A stretch of 11,548 bases of DNA, taken from the NCBI GenBank assembly GCA_028748945.1, contig JAQTOL010000062.1, positions 1 to 11,548 on the forward strand, read 5' to 3'. The DNA is from Paludibacter sp. (lineage in GTDB: Bacteria; Bacteroidota; Bacteroidia; Bacteroidales; Paludibacteraceae). Of this stretch, positions 1 through 7,820 are shown piece by piece. The translations under genes were made by a program, and so were the position numbers. The notes beneath the pieces are model-generated. The model ran no database searches. It saw only the letters and a program-made list of their open reading frames with translations, and was not told the origin of the DNA. Each line of letters starts with the position of its first letter. The stretch's first letter is position 1.

Positions 1-1997
1 CTGCTTAACTTATACACATCGGTTGGTGACATTAACGCTGTATTGGAAATTAAATTAATAAACTGACTGATACGGTTATAACTTAATTTTACAGAACTGA
101 CATCATCCAATGAGTAACGGAATGAGAACCTGGGTTCCAGACTGTAATACCAATTAATTACTTTGTTATTACCATAATTAAGTGTATCAATAATATTTTC
201 TGAAGTACGTGCTGCATTTTCCTTAAATGAAAATACGCTGTTTGGTCCAAGATAGGCATATTGTGTCAGTCGTAAACCGAACTCGGTACTTATTTTAGGG
301 GAAAAATTAAAATTATCACTTATATAGGCTGCCGATTCCAATGCTTTTTCCTGATTGGTTGTTTGCGTTAACACATCCGACAACGAACCAAGTGCTGACA
401 TTATGCCCGGTTGAAGTTGGTATAAAATAGAATTTAAGCCAAATTCTACAGAATGTTTCTCGGTTGGCAACCAGCTAAAATTTAGTTTCGCATTATTATA
501 ATCAATTGAAGAACTAATTTTATAGGCTTCATTTGGTTTCAAAGTATCCGATTGACTGACATCGTTACGATAGCGACTAAGTCCAAAAAGCAATGATGAA
601 TTTAACTTTTCATTAAATTTGTGTGAATACTTTACCGAAGCCAGTGTATTGTCATAATGATAAGGTGAATTTATATTGAAACTAAATATATCATTACTAA
701 AATAGCCAAAGAGTGATAAGCTGTTTTTTGCATTAAATTTTATGTTGAGCAAGGTATTTATATCATAAAAACTTGCAGAACTTTTCTTTAAGTCTGCATC
801 GGGTAGTGCATGCAATAACCAGTTAGAATAAGAAGTCCTCCCCCCTATCAAAAAATTAACTTTTTTATTAAATAGTGGTACTTCCAGATTCAGTCTTGAA
901 TTTAAAAGACCAATGCCACCCGTCACTGCAACTTTTTCTACATTATTTCCCAAACGAATATCCATAACCGATGAAGCTCTTTCGCCATATTTAGCAGGAA
1001 TACCTGCTTTTAGAAGCGATACACTGCTGACACCATCTGAATTGAGTGCCGAATTGAGTCCGAACATATGGGATGAATTAAACAACGGAACATCTTCTAC
1101 TAAAATAAGATTTTGATCTGAACTACCTCCCCGTACATAAAAACCGGTACCAAACTCGCCGGTCGATTGTACTCCGGGAAGTAAGGTGACACTCTTAATA
1201 ATATCTTTTTCGCCTAAAAACATAGGTAATTCTTTAATTACTTTAGCATTGAACTTAATGGTGCTCATCTGTGAGCTAATTACATTAAGATCCAGTGCTT
1301 TATCATATACAAAAACTTCCTTTAGCTTAATTGTTTTTTCTGATAATTCAAAATCAACAATCCCGTTTCCTGAAATTCTCACAAACCGGTTATCTTCTTC
1401 AAAACCCGCATAATTAAGCCTTAAATCATATTCACCGACAGGAATTGTCAATCTATAATTTCCATCTTTATCGGTCATTGTATTGACATTAAGTGCGTCA
1501 ATACTGATTTTGGCATTACGAAGCGGTTTACCTGTTCTGGCGTCAAGGATTTTCCCGGAAAGAGTCGCTCTGCTATATTTTCCAAGATCACTTTCATCGC
1601 CGACTAAGAGTACTCCTCTACTGTTTTTATTATTTGAATAATTGCGGACTTCTACCGGAACGAAAACATAAGTAACAGGATTGACAATAATACATGATAA
1701 TTGCGAAATACGTTTCACTACTGTGAGACATTCATCCAATGGTAACTGAGAGAGAGATTCTCTAAATCGCTTATTGGCAAACCACTCGGGTTTAAAAAAC
1801 AAATGAATGTGGTTGGCTTGTTCAATTTTAGGGGCTAAGACTTCGAAGGATACTAATCCGGTAGTATCTTTATTTAAGATTTCATTTTGTTGAGCACTTA
1901 TAGAAATGGCTATATGTTGAAATGATATTATAAAAAATATCAAAAATATTTTCAGTGCGCTACTTTTCAAATCAGTGGAATTTAAACGTTGTACCAT
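1..1997 (-). CDS. TonB-dependent outer-membrane receptor, C-terminus beyond window
   Basis: The frame is open from ATG at 1997 to the left edge (665 codons, no stop), so the protein is C-terminally truncated only by the window. Residues 15-35 are a hydrophobic signal-peptide-like stretch ending near ISAQ. Residues about 64-113 (QLPLDECLTVV, then VFVP) resemble the short STN domain of FecA-type transducing receptors; this is a weaker call. Residues about 145-220 are a carboxypeptidase-regulatory-like beta-sandwich (SGKILDARTGKPLRNAKI, TDKDGNYRL, VGEYDLRLNYAGFE). Residues about 255-350 are the plug (KSVTLLPGVQSTGEFGTGF, YVRGGSSDQNLILVEDVP, LKAGIPAKYGERASSVMDI). From about 355 on, alternating aromatic beta-strands form the barrel (LEPRFSFRYSLDD, SYNRISQF). 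Such receptors import large substrates across the outer membrane using TonB energy; the substrate cannot be told. No SusD partner or FecI/FecR pair is visible upstream, where mutB lies. Confidence 0.93.
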   Translation of the reverse strand, partial: MVQRLNSTDLKSSALKIFLIFFIISFQHIAISISAQQNEILNKDTTGLVSFEVLAPKIEQANHIHLFFKPEWFANKRFRESLSQLPLDECLTVVKRISQLSCIIVNPVTYVFVPVEVRNYSNNKNSRGVLLVGDESDLGKYSRATLSGKILDARTGKPLRNAKISIDALNVNTMTDKDGNYRLTIPVGEYDLRLNYAGFEEDNRFVRISGNGIVDFELSEKTIKLKEVFVYDKALDLNVISSQMSTIKFNAKVIKELPMFLGEKDIIKSVTLLPGVQSTGEFGTGFYVRGGSSDQNLILVEDVPLFNSSHMFGLNSALNSDGVSSVSLLKAGIPAKYGERASSVMDIRLGNNVEKVAVTGGIGLLNSRLNLEVPLFNKKVNFLIGGRTSYSNWLLHALPDADLKKSSASFYDINTLLNIKFNAKNSLSLFGYFSNDIFSFNINSPYHYDNTLASVKYSHKFNEKLNSSLLFGLSRYRNDVSQSDTLKPNEAYKISSSIDYNNAKLNFSWLPTEKHSVEFGLNSILYQLQPGIMSALGSLSDVLTQTTNQEKALESAAYISDNFNFSPKISTEFGLRLTQYAYLGPNSVFSFKENAARTSENIIDTLNYGNNKVINWYYSLEPRFSFRYSLDDVSSVKLSYNRISQFINLISNTALMSPTDVYKLS

Positions 1998-2038
1998 AAA
2001 AAGGACAAAAAAACTACATTTTTTCAATTTATAAAGCA

Positions 2039-2046
2039 CAAATTTA
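2039..2046 (-). promoter_or_regulatory. Possible -7 box for the TonB-dependent receptor
   Basis: Read on the minus strand this is TAAATTTG, matching the Bacteroidetes -7 consensus TAnnTTTG, and it lies about 42 nt before the ATG at 1997. No good -33 TTG is present at the expected 19-nt spacing, so the call is tentative. The rest of 2047-2180 is AT-rich and holds no ORF or RNA gene that I recognise. Confidence 0.3.
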
Positions 2047-2182
2047 ACTGAAACTAGGTTGAGATATCGCATATACCTCATTTTATTAATATTATTTACA
2101 TATTTATGTATTCGACTGTACGTCTTAATTAATCTGGACGTCGAAATAATCCGGGAAATGGAAAATCTCCATGCAGATATCA

Positions 2183-2218
2183 TACAATAAAACGGACTCA
2201 CCAAAAGGCAAGTCCGTT
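2183..2218 (-). terminator. Hairpin terminator after mutB
   Basis: On the minus strand AACGGACTTGCC and GGTGAGTCCGTT form a 12-bp stem (two G-U pairs) around a TTTT loop at 2191-2218, followed by a T-rich run (TTATTG). It lies about 50 nt past the mutB stop and is well placed to end the mutA-mutB transcript before the receptor gene. Confidence 0.85.
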
Positions 2219-2270
2219 CTTATAATTATCTAATTAATTCTGCAAATAGCTCGAAGCCGTTGCAGGGATA

Positions 2271-4397
2271 TTAGTCTTCCAACAAAATCTCCAAAATAGT
2301 ACAAGCTGCTTTCGCAACCGGACTACCGGGACCAAAGATGGCAGCAACACCGGCTTTATAAAGATAATCGTAGTCTTGTGCCGGAATAACTCCACCAGCA
2401 ATTACAATGATATCTTCACGACCCTGTTTTTTCAATTCTTCCATTACCTGTGGAATCAACGTTTTGTGACCGGCTGCTAAAGAAGATACACCTAACACAT
2501 GTACGTCATTTTCCACCGCTTGCTTAGCCGCTTCGGCCGGAGTCTGGAACAAGGGTCCCATATCCACGTCGAAACCGCAGTCGGCATAACCAGTAGCGAC
2601 AACTTTCGCACCACGGTCGTGTCCATCCTGACCCATTTTGGCAATCATGATACGGGGACGACGACCTTCTTTTTTAGCAAATTTTTCTGTCAACTCACAA
2701 GCTTTAATAAAGCTTGCATCGTTTTTAGTTTCTGATGAATACACGCCTGAGATTGTTCTAATGGTTGCTTTATAACGACCTGCAACTGCTTCGCAGGCAT
2801 CTGATATTTCACCCAATGAAGCACGTAAACGAGCGGCTTCAACGGCAAGTTCGAGCAGGTTACCGTTTCCGGTTTTAGCACATTCGGTAATTGCAGCCAA
2901 TGCTTTTTGAACATCGGCTTCGTTACGATTGGCACGTAATTGTTTCAACCGTTCAATTTGTTGGATACGAACCGCTGTGTTGTCCACTTCCAAAATATCA
3001 ATCGGATCTTCTTTTTCCAAACGATATTGGTTGACACCAACAATAATTTGATTACCCGAGTCAATTCGTGCCTGAGTACGGGCAGCTGCTTCTTCGATCC
3101 GCATTTTTGGAATTCCGGTTTCAATAGCTGCAGCCATACCACCCAGTTTTTCCACTTCTTCGATTAATGCCCAGGCCTTTTCAGCAAGGTCGTTTGTCAA
3201 CGATTCTACATAATAAGAACCAGCCCAAGGATCTACTTCACGACAAATATCAGTTTCCTGCTGGATATAAATCTGTGTATTACGTGCGATACGGGCAGAA
3301 AAATCGGTTGGCAACGCGATTGCTTCATCCAACGCATTGGTGTGAAGCGATTGTGTATGTCCAAGAGCCGCAGCCATAGCTTCAACACATGTACGACCAA
3401 TATTGTTGAAAGGATCTTGTTCTGTCAGCGACCAGCCTGAAGTTTGTGAGTGTGTACGCAAGGCCAAAGATTTTGGATTTTTAGGATTAAACTGCTTTAC
3501 AATTTTTGCCCACAACATACGTGCAGCACGCATTTTGGCAATTTCCATAAAATGATTCATCCCAATGGCCCAGAAAAATGACAAACGTGGAGCGAACGAG
3601 TCGATATCCATACCGGCATTTACTCCTGCCCGAAGATATTCCAAGCCATCAGCCAACGTATATGCCAACTCGATATCGGCAGTAGCACCCGCTTCCTGCA
3701 TGTGATAGCCTGAGATTGAAATAGAGTTGAACTTAGGCATTTTTTTCGATGTAAATTCGAAAATATCAGCGATAATTTTCATGGAGAATTTAGGGGGATA
3801 AATATAGGTATTACGCACCATAAATTCTTTCAAAATATCATTTTGAATCGTTCCGGCCATTTCTTCCAGTTTAGCGCCCTGCTCTAAACCGGCATTGATA
3901 TAAAATGCAAGAATTGGTAGTACGGCACCATTCATAGTCATGGAAACTGACATTTTATTCAATGGAATACCATCGAACAAAACTTTCATATCTTCAACCG
4001 AACAAATAGAAACACCTGCCTTACCCACATCACCAACCACACGTTCGTGATCGGCATCATAACCGCGGTGCGTAGGTAAATCAAAAGCAACCGACAAACC
4101 CTTTTGTCCGGCAGCCAGGTTACGAAGATAAAATGCATTCGATTCTTCAGCAGTAGAGAATCCTGCATATTGACGGATTGTCCAGGGTTGCATGGCGTAC
4201 ATCACACTATAAGGTCCACGCAAGTATGGTGGAAGTCCTGCAGCATAATTTAAATGTCCCATGCCTTCCAAATCATCTTTGGTATAGAATGGTTTTACGG
4301 GAATCAACTCAGGTGTCAGCCATGTACTTTCAGTCTGAGGAGCAACTTTATCTGTTGCTATATTTTTAATATCTATATTTTTAAAATCTGGTTTCAT
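2271..4397 (-). CDS. mutB: Methylmalonyl-CoA mutase large (catalytic, B12-binding) subunit
   Basis: This is the adenosylcobalamin-dependent alpha subunit that interconverts succinyl-CoA and (R)-methylmalonyl-CoA in propionate metabolism; it acts in the cytoplasm as a heterodimer with MutA. The protein has 708 residues, a normal length. Residues about 35-490 are the substrate-binding TIM barrel, with RQYAGFST (Y77, equivalent to Tyr89 of the Propionibacterium enzyme), [13 protein letters not shown] (H232, equivalent to His244) and [12 protein letters not shown]. Residues about 580-708 are the B12 domain with the DxHxxG motif (DGHDRG at 591-596, axial H593), SSL at 638-640 and the GG turn in IAGGVIP. 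I chose ATG 4397 (MKPDFKN). The in-frame ATG at 4427 would add ten residues encoded entirely by the upstream heptamer repeat and its flank. No catalytic residue I checked is missing. Confidence 0.97.
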   Translation of the reverse strand: MKPDFKNIDIKNIATDKVAPQTESTWLTPELIPVKPFYTKDDLEGMGHLNYAAGLPPYLRGPYSVMYAMQPWTIRQYAGFSTAEESNAFYLRNLAAGQKGLSVAFDLPTHRGYDADHERVVGDVGKAGVSICSVEDMKVLFDGIPLNKMSVSMTMNGAVLPILAFYINAGLEQGAKLEEMAGTIQNDILKEFMVRNTYIYPPKFSMKIIADIFEFTSKKMPKFNSISISGYHMQEAGATADIELAYTLADGLEYLRAGVNAGMDIDSFAPRLSFFWAIGMNHFMEIAKMRAARMLWAKIVKQFNPKNPKSLALRTHSQTSGWSLTEQDPFNNIGRTCVEAMAAALGHTQSLHTNALDEAIALPTDFSARIARNTQIYIQQETDICREVDPWAGSYYVESLTNDLAEKAWALIEEVEKLGGMAAAIETGIPKMRIEEAAARTQARIDSGNQIIVGVNQYRLEKEDPIDILEVDNTAVRIQQIERLKQLRANRNEADVQKALAAITECAKTGNGNLLELAVEAARLRASLGEISDACEAVAGRYKATIRTISGVYSSETKNDASFIKACELTEKFAKKEGRRPRIMIAKMGQDGHDRGAKVVATGYADCGFDVDMGPLFQTPAEAAKQAVENDVHVLGVSSLAAGHKTLIPQVMEELKKQGREDIIVIAGGVIPAQDYDYLYKAGVAAIFGPGSPVAKAACTILEILLED

Positions 4398-4412
4398 TCT
4401 TTTTAGATTTTT

Positions 4413-4436
4413 AGAACCAAGAACCAAGAATCAAGA
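4413..4436. repeat. Left heptamer-repeat arm (inverted repeat)
   Basis: The plus strand reads AGAACCA twice and then AGAATCA, that is, three copies of a 7-bp unit plus AGA. Read on the minus strand the units are TCTTGAT, TCTTGGT, TCTTGGT. The 24 bases are the reverse complement of 4845-4868 with one mismatch. The arm ends 15 nt before the mutB start codon. Confidence 0.9.
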
Positions 4437-4464
4437 CAATTAGTACTGTCTCAGATTTTTAGGC

Positions 4465-4815
4465 TTAATCCAATTTGTTTTTAAATCCAATTATCATTTT
4501 TTGAATTTCATTTATTTTATTTTGAGTTGAAGTAGAAATCCCCAAATCAAGATACATAAGATTCGTTGCCAGTATCAATTCAGTTTCAAGTTCAAACACA
4601 GAACCTATTTACATTTCCAAAAAGCGTGCGAAATCTTAATTACATGATTTAGCTGACCCTTCAGCAATATTCGTTGGAATTGACACAGCAGAACGCTGCA
4701 TTTGTGTTACAAGACCAAATCTTTCATGAGTCGGAAAAGTTTTAGTTAGTTTATAAATCTCACTAATTAAATCCATTGATTTTATCCAAATATCCATTTT
4801 CTTAAAGTTATGCAT
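4465..4815 (-). pseudogene. Four-helix-bundle protein (S23 / 23S rRNA intervening-sequence family), broken by two stops
   Basis: The frame runs from ATG at 4815 to TAA at 4465-4467, 117 codons, the usual length of this family. It is interrupted by TAA at codon 60 (4636-4638) and codon 69 (4609-4611), with no frameshift. Family landmarks are intact on both sides: MHNFKKMDIWIKSMDL at the N-terminus, RFGLVTQMQRSAVSIPTNIAEGSA in the middle (positions 32-55), then DFARFLE and GSVFELETELILA after the stops. Relatives are encoded in 23S rRNA intervening sequences or as free-standing genes, often called four helix bundle protein; their function is poorly known, and Avd of diversity-generating retroelements shares the fold. 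It lies between mutA and mutB inside facing heptamer repeats. Unless the stops are sequencing errors or are read through, the product is at most a 59-residue fragment. Confidence 0.9.
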
Positions 4816-4830
4816 ATCTTTCTTTTTTAG

Positions 4831-4890
4831 TCTTGTTTCTTGGCTCTTGAATCTTGGTTCTTGGTTCTTGACTCTTGACTCTTGGTTCTT
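4831..4890. repeat. Right heptamer-repeat array (TCTTGNN, 8.6 units)
   Basis: Sixty bases keep an exact 7-bp period on the plus strand: TCTTG is invariant in all eight full units, followed by tt, gc, aa, gt, gt, ac, ac, gt, and a final TCTT. The last bases form part of the mutA stop codon. Bases 4845-4868 are the reverse complement of the left arm with one mismatch. Confidence 0.95.
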
Positions 4891-6778
4891 AAACTAATTT
4901 TGCATTAAACGTTTTCAACGAATCCAATACATTCGTTTTTACATTTACAAAATATTCAATTCCAATAGCTTTCAAGTCGTCTGTACAAGCTGGAGCACCG
5001 GCAACTACAAATAGTGCTTTCCCTTTTGCCAGTTCATAAGCGGCAGGAGCTAATTCTGTATATTCATCGTCGCTGGAACAAAGAACAACAATGTCAGCTT
5101 TTGCTTCCAAAGCCGCTATAACACCTTCTTCAACTGTTTTGAAACCAAGATTGTCAACCACTTCGTAACCGGCACAAGCAAAGAAATTGCAGGAGAATTG
5201 TGCACGTGCAAGGCGCATAGCCAGATTACCAATTGTCAGCATAAATGCTTTCGGACGTTTAGCTGCACTTTCAGTAGCAAAACGCAATGCTTCAAATTCA
5301 GAAGCACCACGAACAGGCAGAAGTTTTTCAGTTCCATTATGATTACAACTGCAATCAGCTTCATCTGTTTTTTCTACTTTGGCAGCAGCTGTTTCACTAA
5401 AATTAGGGAACTGATTGGTTCCAAGCAACACTTCGCGGCGGCTTGAAACTGATTTCAGTCGAGCAGCAGCAGTTGCTTTTACTGCTTGCTGAACAGATCC
5501 GGAAGATATAGCAGCAAAGAAACCACCCTTATCTTCCACTTCGAGAAATAATTTCCATGCCTGAGCGGCAATTTCATTGGTCAATGTTTCGATATAATAC
5601 GAACCGGCAGCAGGGTCGGAAACTTTATCGAAATGACATTCTTCTTTTAAGAGTAATTGCTGGTTACGGGCGATACGTTCCGAGAAATCGTCGGTTGCTT
5701 TATAAATAGAATCGTAACCCAATACGGTAAGTGAATTGACTCCGCCCAACGTTGCACTCATAGCTTCGGTTTGAGTACGAAGCATGTTCACGTTTGCATC
5801 AAAAACTGTTTTATTGAATGTGGAAGTCTCGGCATGAGCCCGCATTTTAGCGGCACATTTGCAAATTCCGTTTTCTGTGCTTTTACAATCGTCTTTCTTG
5901 CAAACGGGTTGATAGGCATCAACCACCATTGCCCACAACATGCGGGCTGCACGGAATTTGGCTATTTCCATAAAATAATTGCCACCTACTCCAAAATTAA
6001 ATTTAATTTTTTTAGCGGCTAAGGATGTATCAACACCCGCTTCAACCAGCAATGAAAGATATTCGTTACCCCATGCCAGTGAATAACCCAGTTCCTGAGC
6101 AATAAATGCCCCGGCATTGCTCAAAGTTGTTGCATTAACACCAATAACGCGATAGAAAGGCAATCCGGTTGCGGCTAGAACTGTTGCTTTCGCTTTTTCT
6201 GTAATCTCTTCTTTTGACAATTCTTTTCCTGCCAACAACATGCGGTTCATTGGGTCAAAATTGACAGAACCATGTAATTTGGTTACATCATAATTTTGAG
6301 ATTTGAAATAACCGGTCAAAATAGTTGCCAGATCAGCGGCTCTGCTCACACAAATACTGAAATTTAATTCTACAGAATCAGCCACGATGTTTTTAAGTAA
6401 AGTTGCAATGTAGTCTGCACTTAAATCGGCTTTTTTCAATTTAAATCCAAGCGATGTCGCTCCTTTGCAAAGCACTTCCAATGCTTTTGCATTAGCATCT
6501 TTTGCATTTTCAACGTCGATGTCCTGACGAACCAACCACTCGTTTCCCGGTTTTGTACCCCGTACATAAGGAAAAGCACCCGGAGCTGAATCTTTTGTTT
6601 TAAGTGATGCAATATCCTCAGCCCTGTAAAAAGGTTTCACATTGAAACCTTCATTGGTTTTCCAAACGAGCCTTTTGTTGAAGTCAGCTCCTTTGAGATC
6701 CGCTGTGATTTTTTCCATCCACTTTTCGGTTGAAACGGGTGGAAAATCAGCCAATAAATTCATTTTTTTTTCTGTCAT
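4889..6778 (-). CDS. mutA: Methylmalonyl-CoA mutase small (non-catalytic) subunit
   Basis: This is the beta subunit that pairs with MutB in the cytoplasmic heterodimer; it is thought to be structural. The protein has 629 residues. It shows the family N-terminus (LLADFPPVSTEKWMEKI, KGADFNKRLVWKTNEGF, VKPFYRAEDI), a TIM-barrel-like region to about 450 ([51 protein letters not shown]), and a C-terminal Rossmann-like domain from about 510. That domain lacks the DxHxxG cobalamin motif (LTIGNLAMRLARAQ in its place), as expected for this subunit. Two Cys-rich loops stand out: C293, C298, C306, C308, and C476, C478 with H480. ATG 6778 was chosen because it sits 36 nt after a good -7 box; ATG 6763 (MNLLADF) is an alternative. 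The stop codon touches the heptamer array, and mutB follows after the pseudogene. Confidence 0.96.
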   Translation of the reverse strand: MTEKKMNLLADFPPVSTEKWMEKITADLKGADFNKRLVWKTNEGFNVKPFYRAEDIASLKTKDSAPGAFPYVRGTKPGNEWLVRQDIDVENAKDANAKALEVLCKGATSLGFKLKKADLSADYIATLLKNIVADSVELNFSICVSRAADLATILTGYFKSQNYDVTKLHGSVNFDPMNRMLLAGKELSKEEITEKAKATVLAATGLPFYRVIGVNATTLSNAGAFIAQELGYSLAWGNEYLSLLVEAGVDTSLAAKKIKFNFGVGGNYFMEIAKFRAARMLWAMVVDAYQPVCKKDDCKSTENGICKCAAKMRAHAETSTFNKTVFDANVNMLRTQTEAMSATLGGVNSLTVLGYDSIYKATDDFSERIARNQQLLLKEECHFDKVSDPAAGSYYIETLTNEIAAQAWKLFLEVEDKGGFFAAISSGSVQQAVKATAAARLKSVSSRREVLLGTNQFPNFSETAAAKVEKTDEADCSCNHNGTEKLLPVRGASEFEALRFATESAAKRPKAFMLTIGNLAMRLARAQFSCNFFACAGYEVVDNLGFKTVEEGVIAALEAKADIVVLCSSDDEYTELAPAAYELAKGKALFVVAGAPACTDDLKAIGIEYFVNVKTNVLDSLKTFNAKLV

Positions 6779-6813
6779 AATATATTTTGATTATCGAATT
6801 TTCTAAGCGGGTA

Positions 6814-6842
6814 CAAAATTACTACTTTATGTTGAGTTACAA
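6814..6842 (-). promoter_or_regulatory. Bacteroidetes-type promoter for mutA-mutB
   Basis: On the minus strand TTG (6842-6840), an 18-nt spacer and TAATTTTG (6821-6814) fit the Bacteroidetes -33/-7 pattern. Transcription would start near 6807 and leave a leader of about 29 nt before the mutA ATG. The divergent region 6843-7041 is very AT-rich and shows no ORF or structured RNA that I can recognise. Confidence 0.65.
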
Positions 6843-7041
6843 GAATTTTTCTTAATGAATTAAAGAAAAAAAGTGGTAATTGAAATTTTAGTTCGCAAGA
6901 TAGAAGAATATTAACTGAATTATTTATTTTTCATTCAATTAAATCAACTGAAAAATTCAAAAAAAATCAGGTATTCAAATAGTTTTTATATTGTTCAATA
7001 AATATTCTTTTACTTTTAGTTAATAGTTACAAAATATATTA

Positions 7042-7049
7042 TATCTTTG
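7042..7049 (+). promoter_or_regulatory. -7 box for the DUF5362 gene
   Basis: TATCTTTG matches TAnnTTTG and lies 42 nt before the ATG at 7092. The -33 region (around 7015-7020, tttta) is a poor match. The TTG inside this box opens the same reading frame, which argues that TTG 7047 is not the translation start. Confidence 0.5.
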
Positions 7050-7091
7050 TATACGAATCTATCACAAGAATCAATAACTAAGAATAATATT

Positions 7092-7568
7092 ATGGAAAAC
7101 GAAATGACAAACGCGGGTATCGAAATGGAAACAAAACTCTCTATTACAGCAGAAGGTGGAAATTATTTAAAAGTAGCCTCAGGTTGGGCTACATTTTTAG
7201 CTGTTTTGGGCTTTATCGGAACAGGTTTTATTGTATTAGCAGCTCTTTTAATAATGGTTATGTCCCCATTGATTGGCTCGTTGTCTAAATTTGGAGGAAC
7301 TTTCGGTTTTCCGATGATTTTAATGGGTGTAGTATATTTACTATTAGGAGTTGTTTATTTTTTTCCGGCCTATTATCTTTATAATTTTGCAAATAAGATA
7401 AAAATAGCTTTAATCAATAATAATCAGAAGACATTAGACGAAAGTTTGAAGAATTTGAAGAAAATGTTTAAATATATCGGAATAATGAGTATTGTACTTA
7501 TCTCTTTATACCTGATTATGATTCCAGTAATGATTTTTATAAGTTTTTCAAAAATATGGGGACTTTAG
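7092..7568 (+). CDS. DUF5362 family three-TM membrane protein
   Basis: The protein has 158 residues and is probably in the inner membrane. A polar N-terminus of about 28 residues precedes TM1 (about 32-60, GWATFLAVLGFIGTGFIVLA), TM2 (about 72-98, FPMILMGVVYLLLGVVYFFP) and TM3 (about 126-152). A basic amphipathic loop between TM2 and TM3 contains NANKIK-like and DESLKNLKKMFKYIG segments; the pattern YFFPAYYLYNFANK ... DESLKNLKKMFKYIGI is what I associate with the Bacteroidetes family DUF5362, whose function is unknown. I chose ATG 7092 rather than the upstream in-frame TTG at 7047, because the TTG lies in the -7 box. It is divergent from mutA, and nothing ties it to the mutase. Confidence 0.8.
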   Translation: MENEMTNAGIEMETKLSITAEGGNYLKVASGWATFLAVLGFIGTGFIVLAALLIMVMSPLIGSLSKFGGTFGFPMILMGVVYLLLGVVYFFPAYYLYNFANKIKIALINNNQKTLDESLKNLKKMFKYIGIMSIVLISLYLIMIPVMIFISFSKIWGL

Positions 7569-7720
7569 CTAATTTATAGTTTCAATTTGCTAAAAAACAA
7601 CCTCTTTTTAAGCAGAATCGAACCATTTAATCCGATTAAAATTAAGAACGATTGAAAACACAAAGTACAAATTATGAATAAAAGCCTTTAATTATTAAGA
7701 TCCTAATGAACATTTAGCTG

Positions 7721-7728
7721 TATTTTTG
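7721..7728 (+). promoter_or_regulatory. Possible -7 box for the 116-aa gene
   Basis: TATTTTTG matches TAnnTTTG. It lies in the 7569-7748 gap, which otherwise shows only AT-rich sequence. No TTG is seen at the -33 position, so this is a weak call. Confidence 0.3.
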
Positions 7729-7820
7729 CCTTTTCTTAAAACATTGTCTTGAACATATATTCTGATATTTATTATCAGTTATTATTAAGTACTATTACCC
7801 GATTAAAAAAATTATTTCTA

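Larger units (their letters stand above)
4413..4889. other. Inverted-repeat-bounded cassette between mutA and mutB
   Basis: This block of about 477 bp holds the S23-type pseudogene and is bounded by facing arrays of a TCTTGNN heptamer. Both outer ends share AGAACCAAGA in inverted orientation. It begins at the mutA stop codon and ends just ahead of the mutB start, so it looks inserted between two genes that are usually neighbours. I see no transposase and no obvious target-site duplication. Being a discrete inserted unit is inference from structure, not proven by the sequence alone. Confidence 0.6.

Noticed and set aside
1998..2180. Cobalamin riboswitch near the B12-dependent mutase and the receptor
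   Set aside because: I find no B12-box-like segment or extended conserved fold in the leaders of either the receptor or mutA; the short inverted matches (ACGTC/GACGT, ATGGA/TCCAT) are too small to support one.
2499..2735. Plus-strand ORFs inside mutB, mutA and the receptor gene (for example 2499-2735, 5198-5446, 913-1116)
   Set aside because: They lie antisense to strongly conserved coding regions, lack family motifs and have no promoter, so they are shadows.
4440..4830. Remnant of a 23S rRNA gene with an intervening sequence
   Set aside because: The S23-type frame is present, but the flanks are mutA and mutB coding sequence and I see no rRNA sequence.
4413..4890. CRISPR-like array or diversity-generating retroelement
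   Set aside because: The heptamers have no spacers of CRISPR length. Although Avd of retroelements shares the S23 fold, there is no reverse transcriptase, template repeat or variable repeat in the window.
7047..7091. TTG start giving a longer DUF5362 protein
   Set aside because: The TTG lies within the -7 box TATCTTTG, so it would be upstream of the transcript start.
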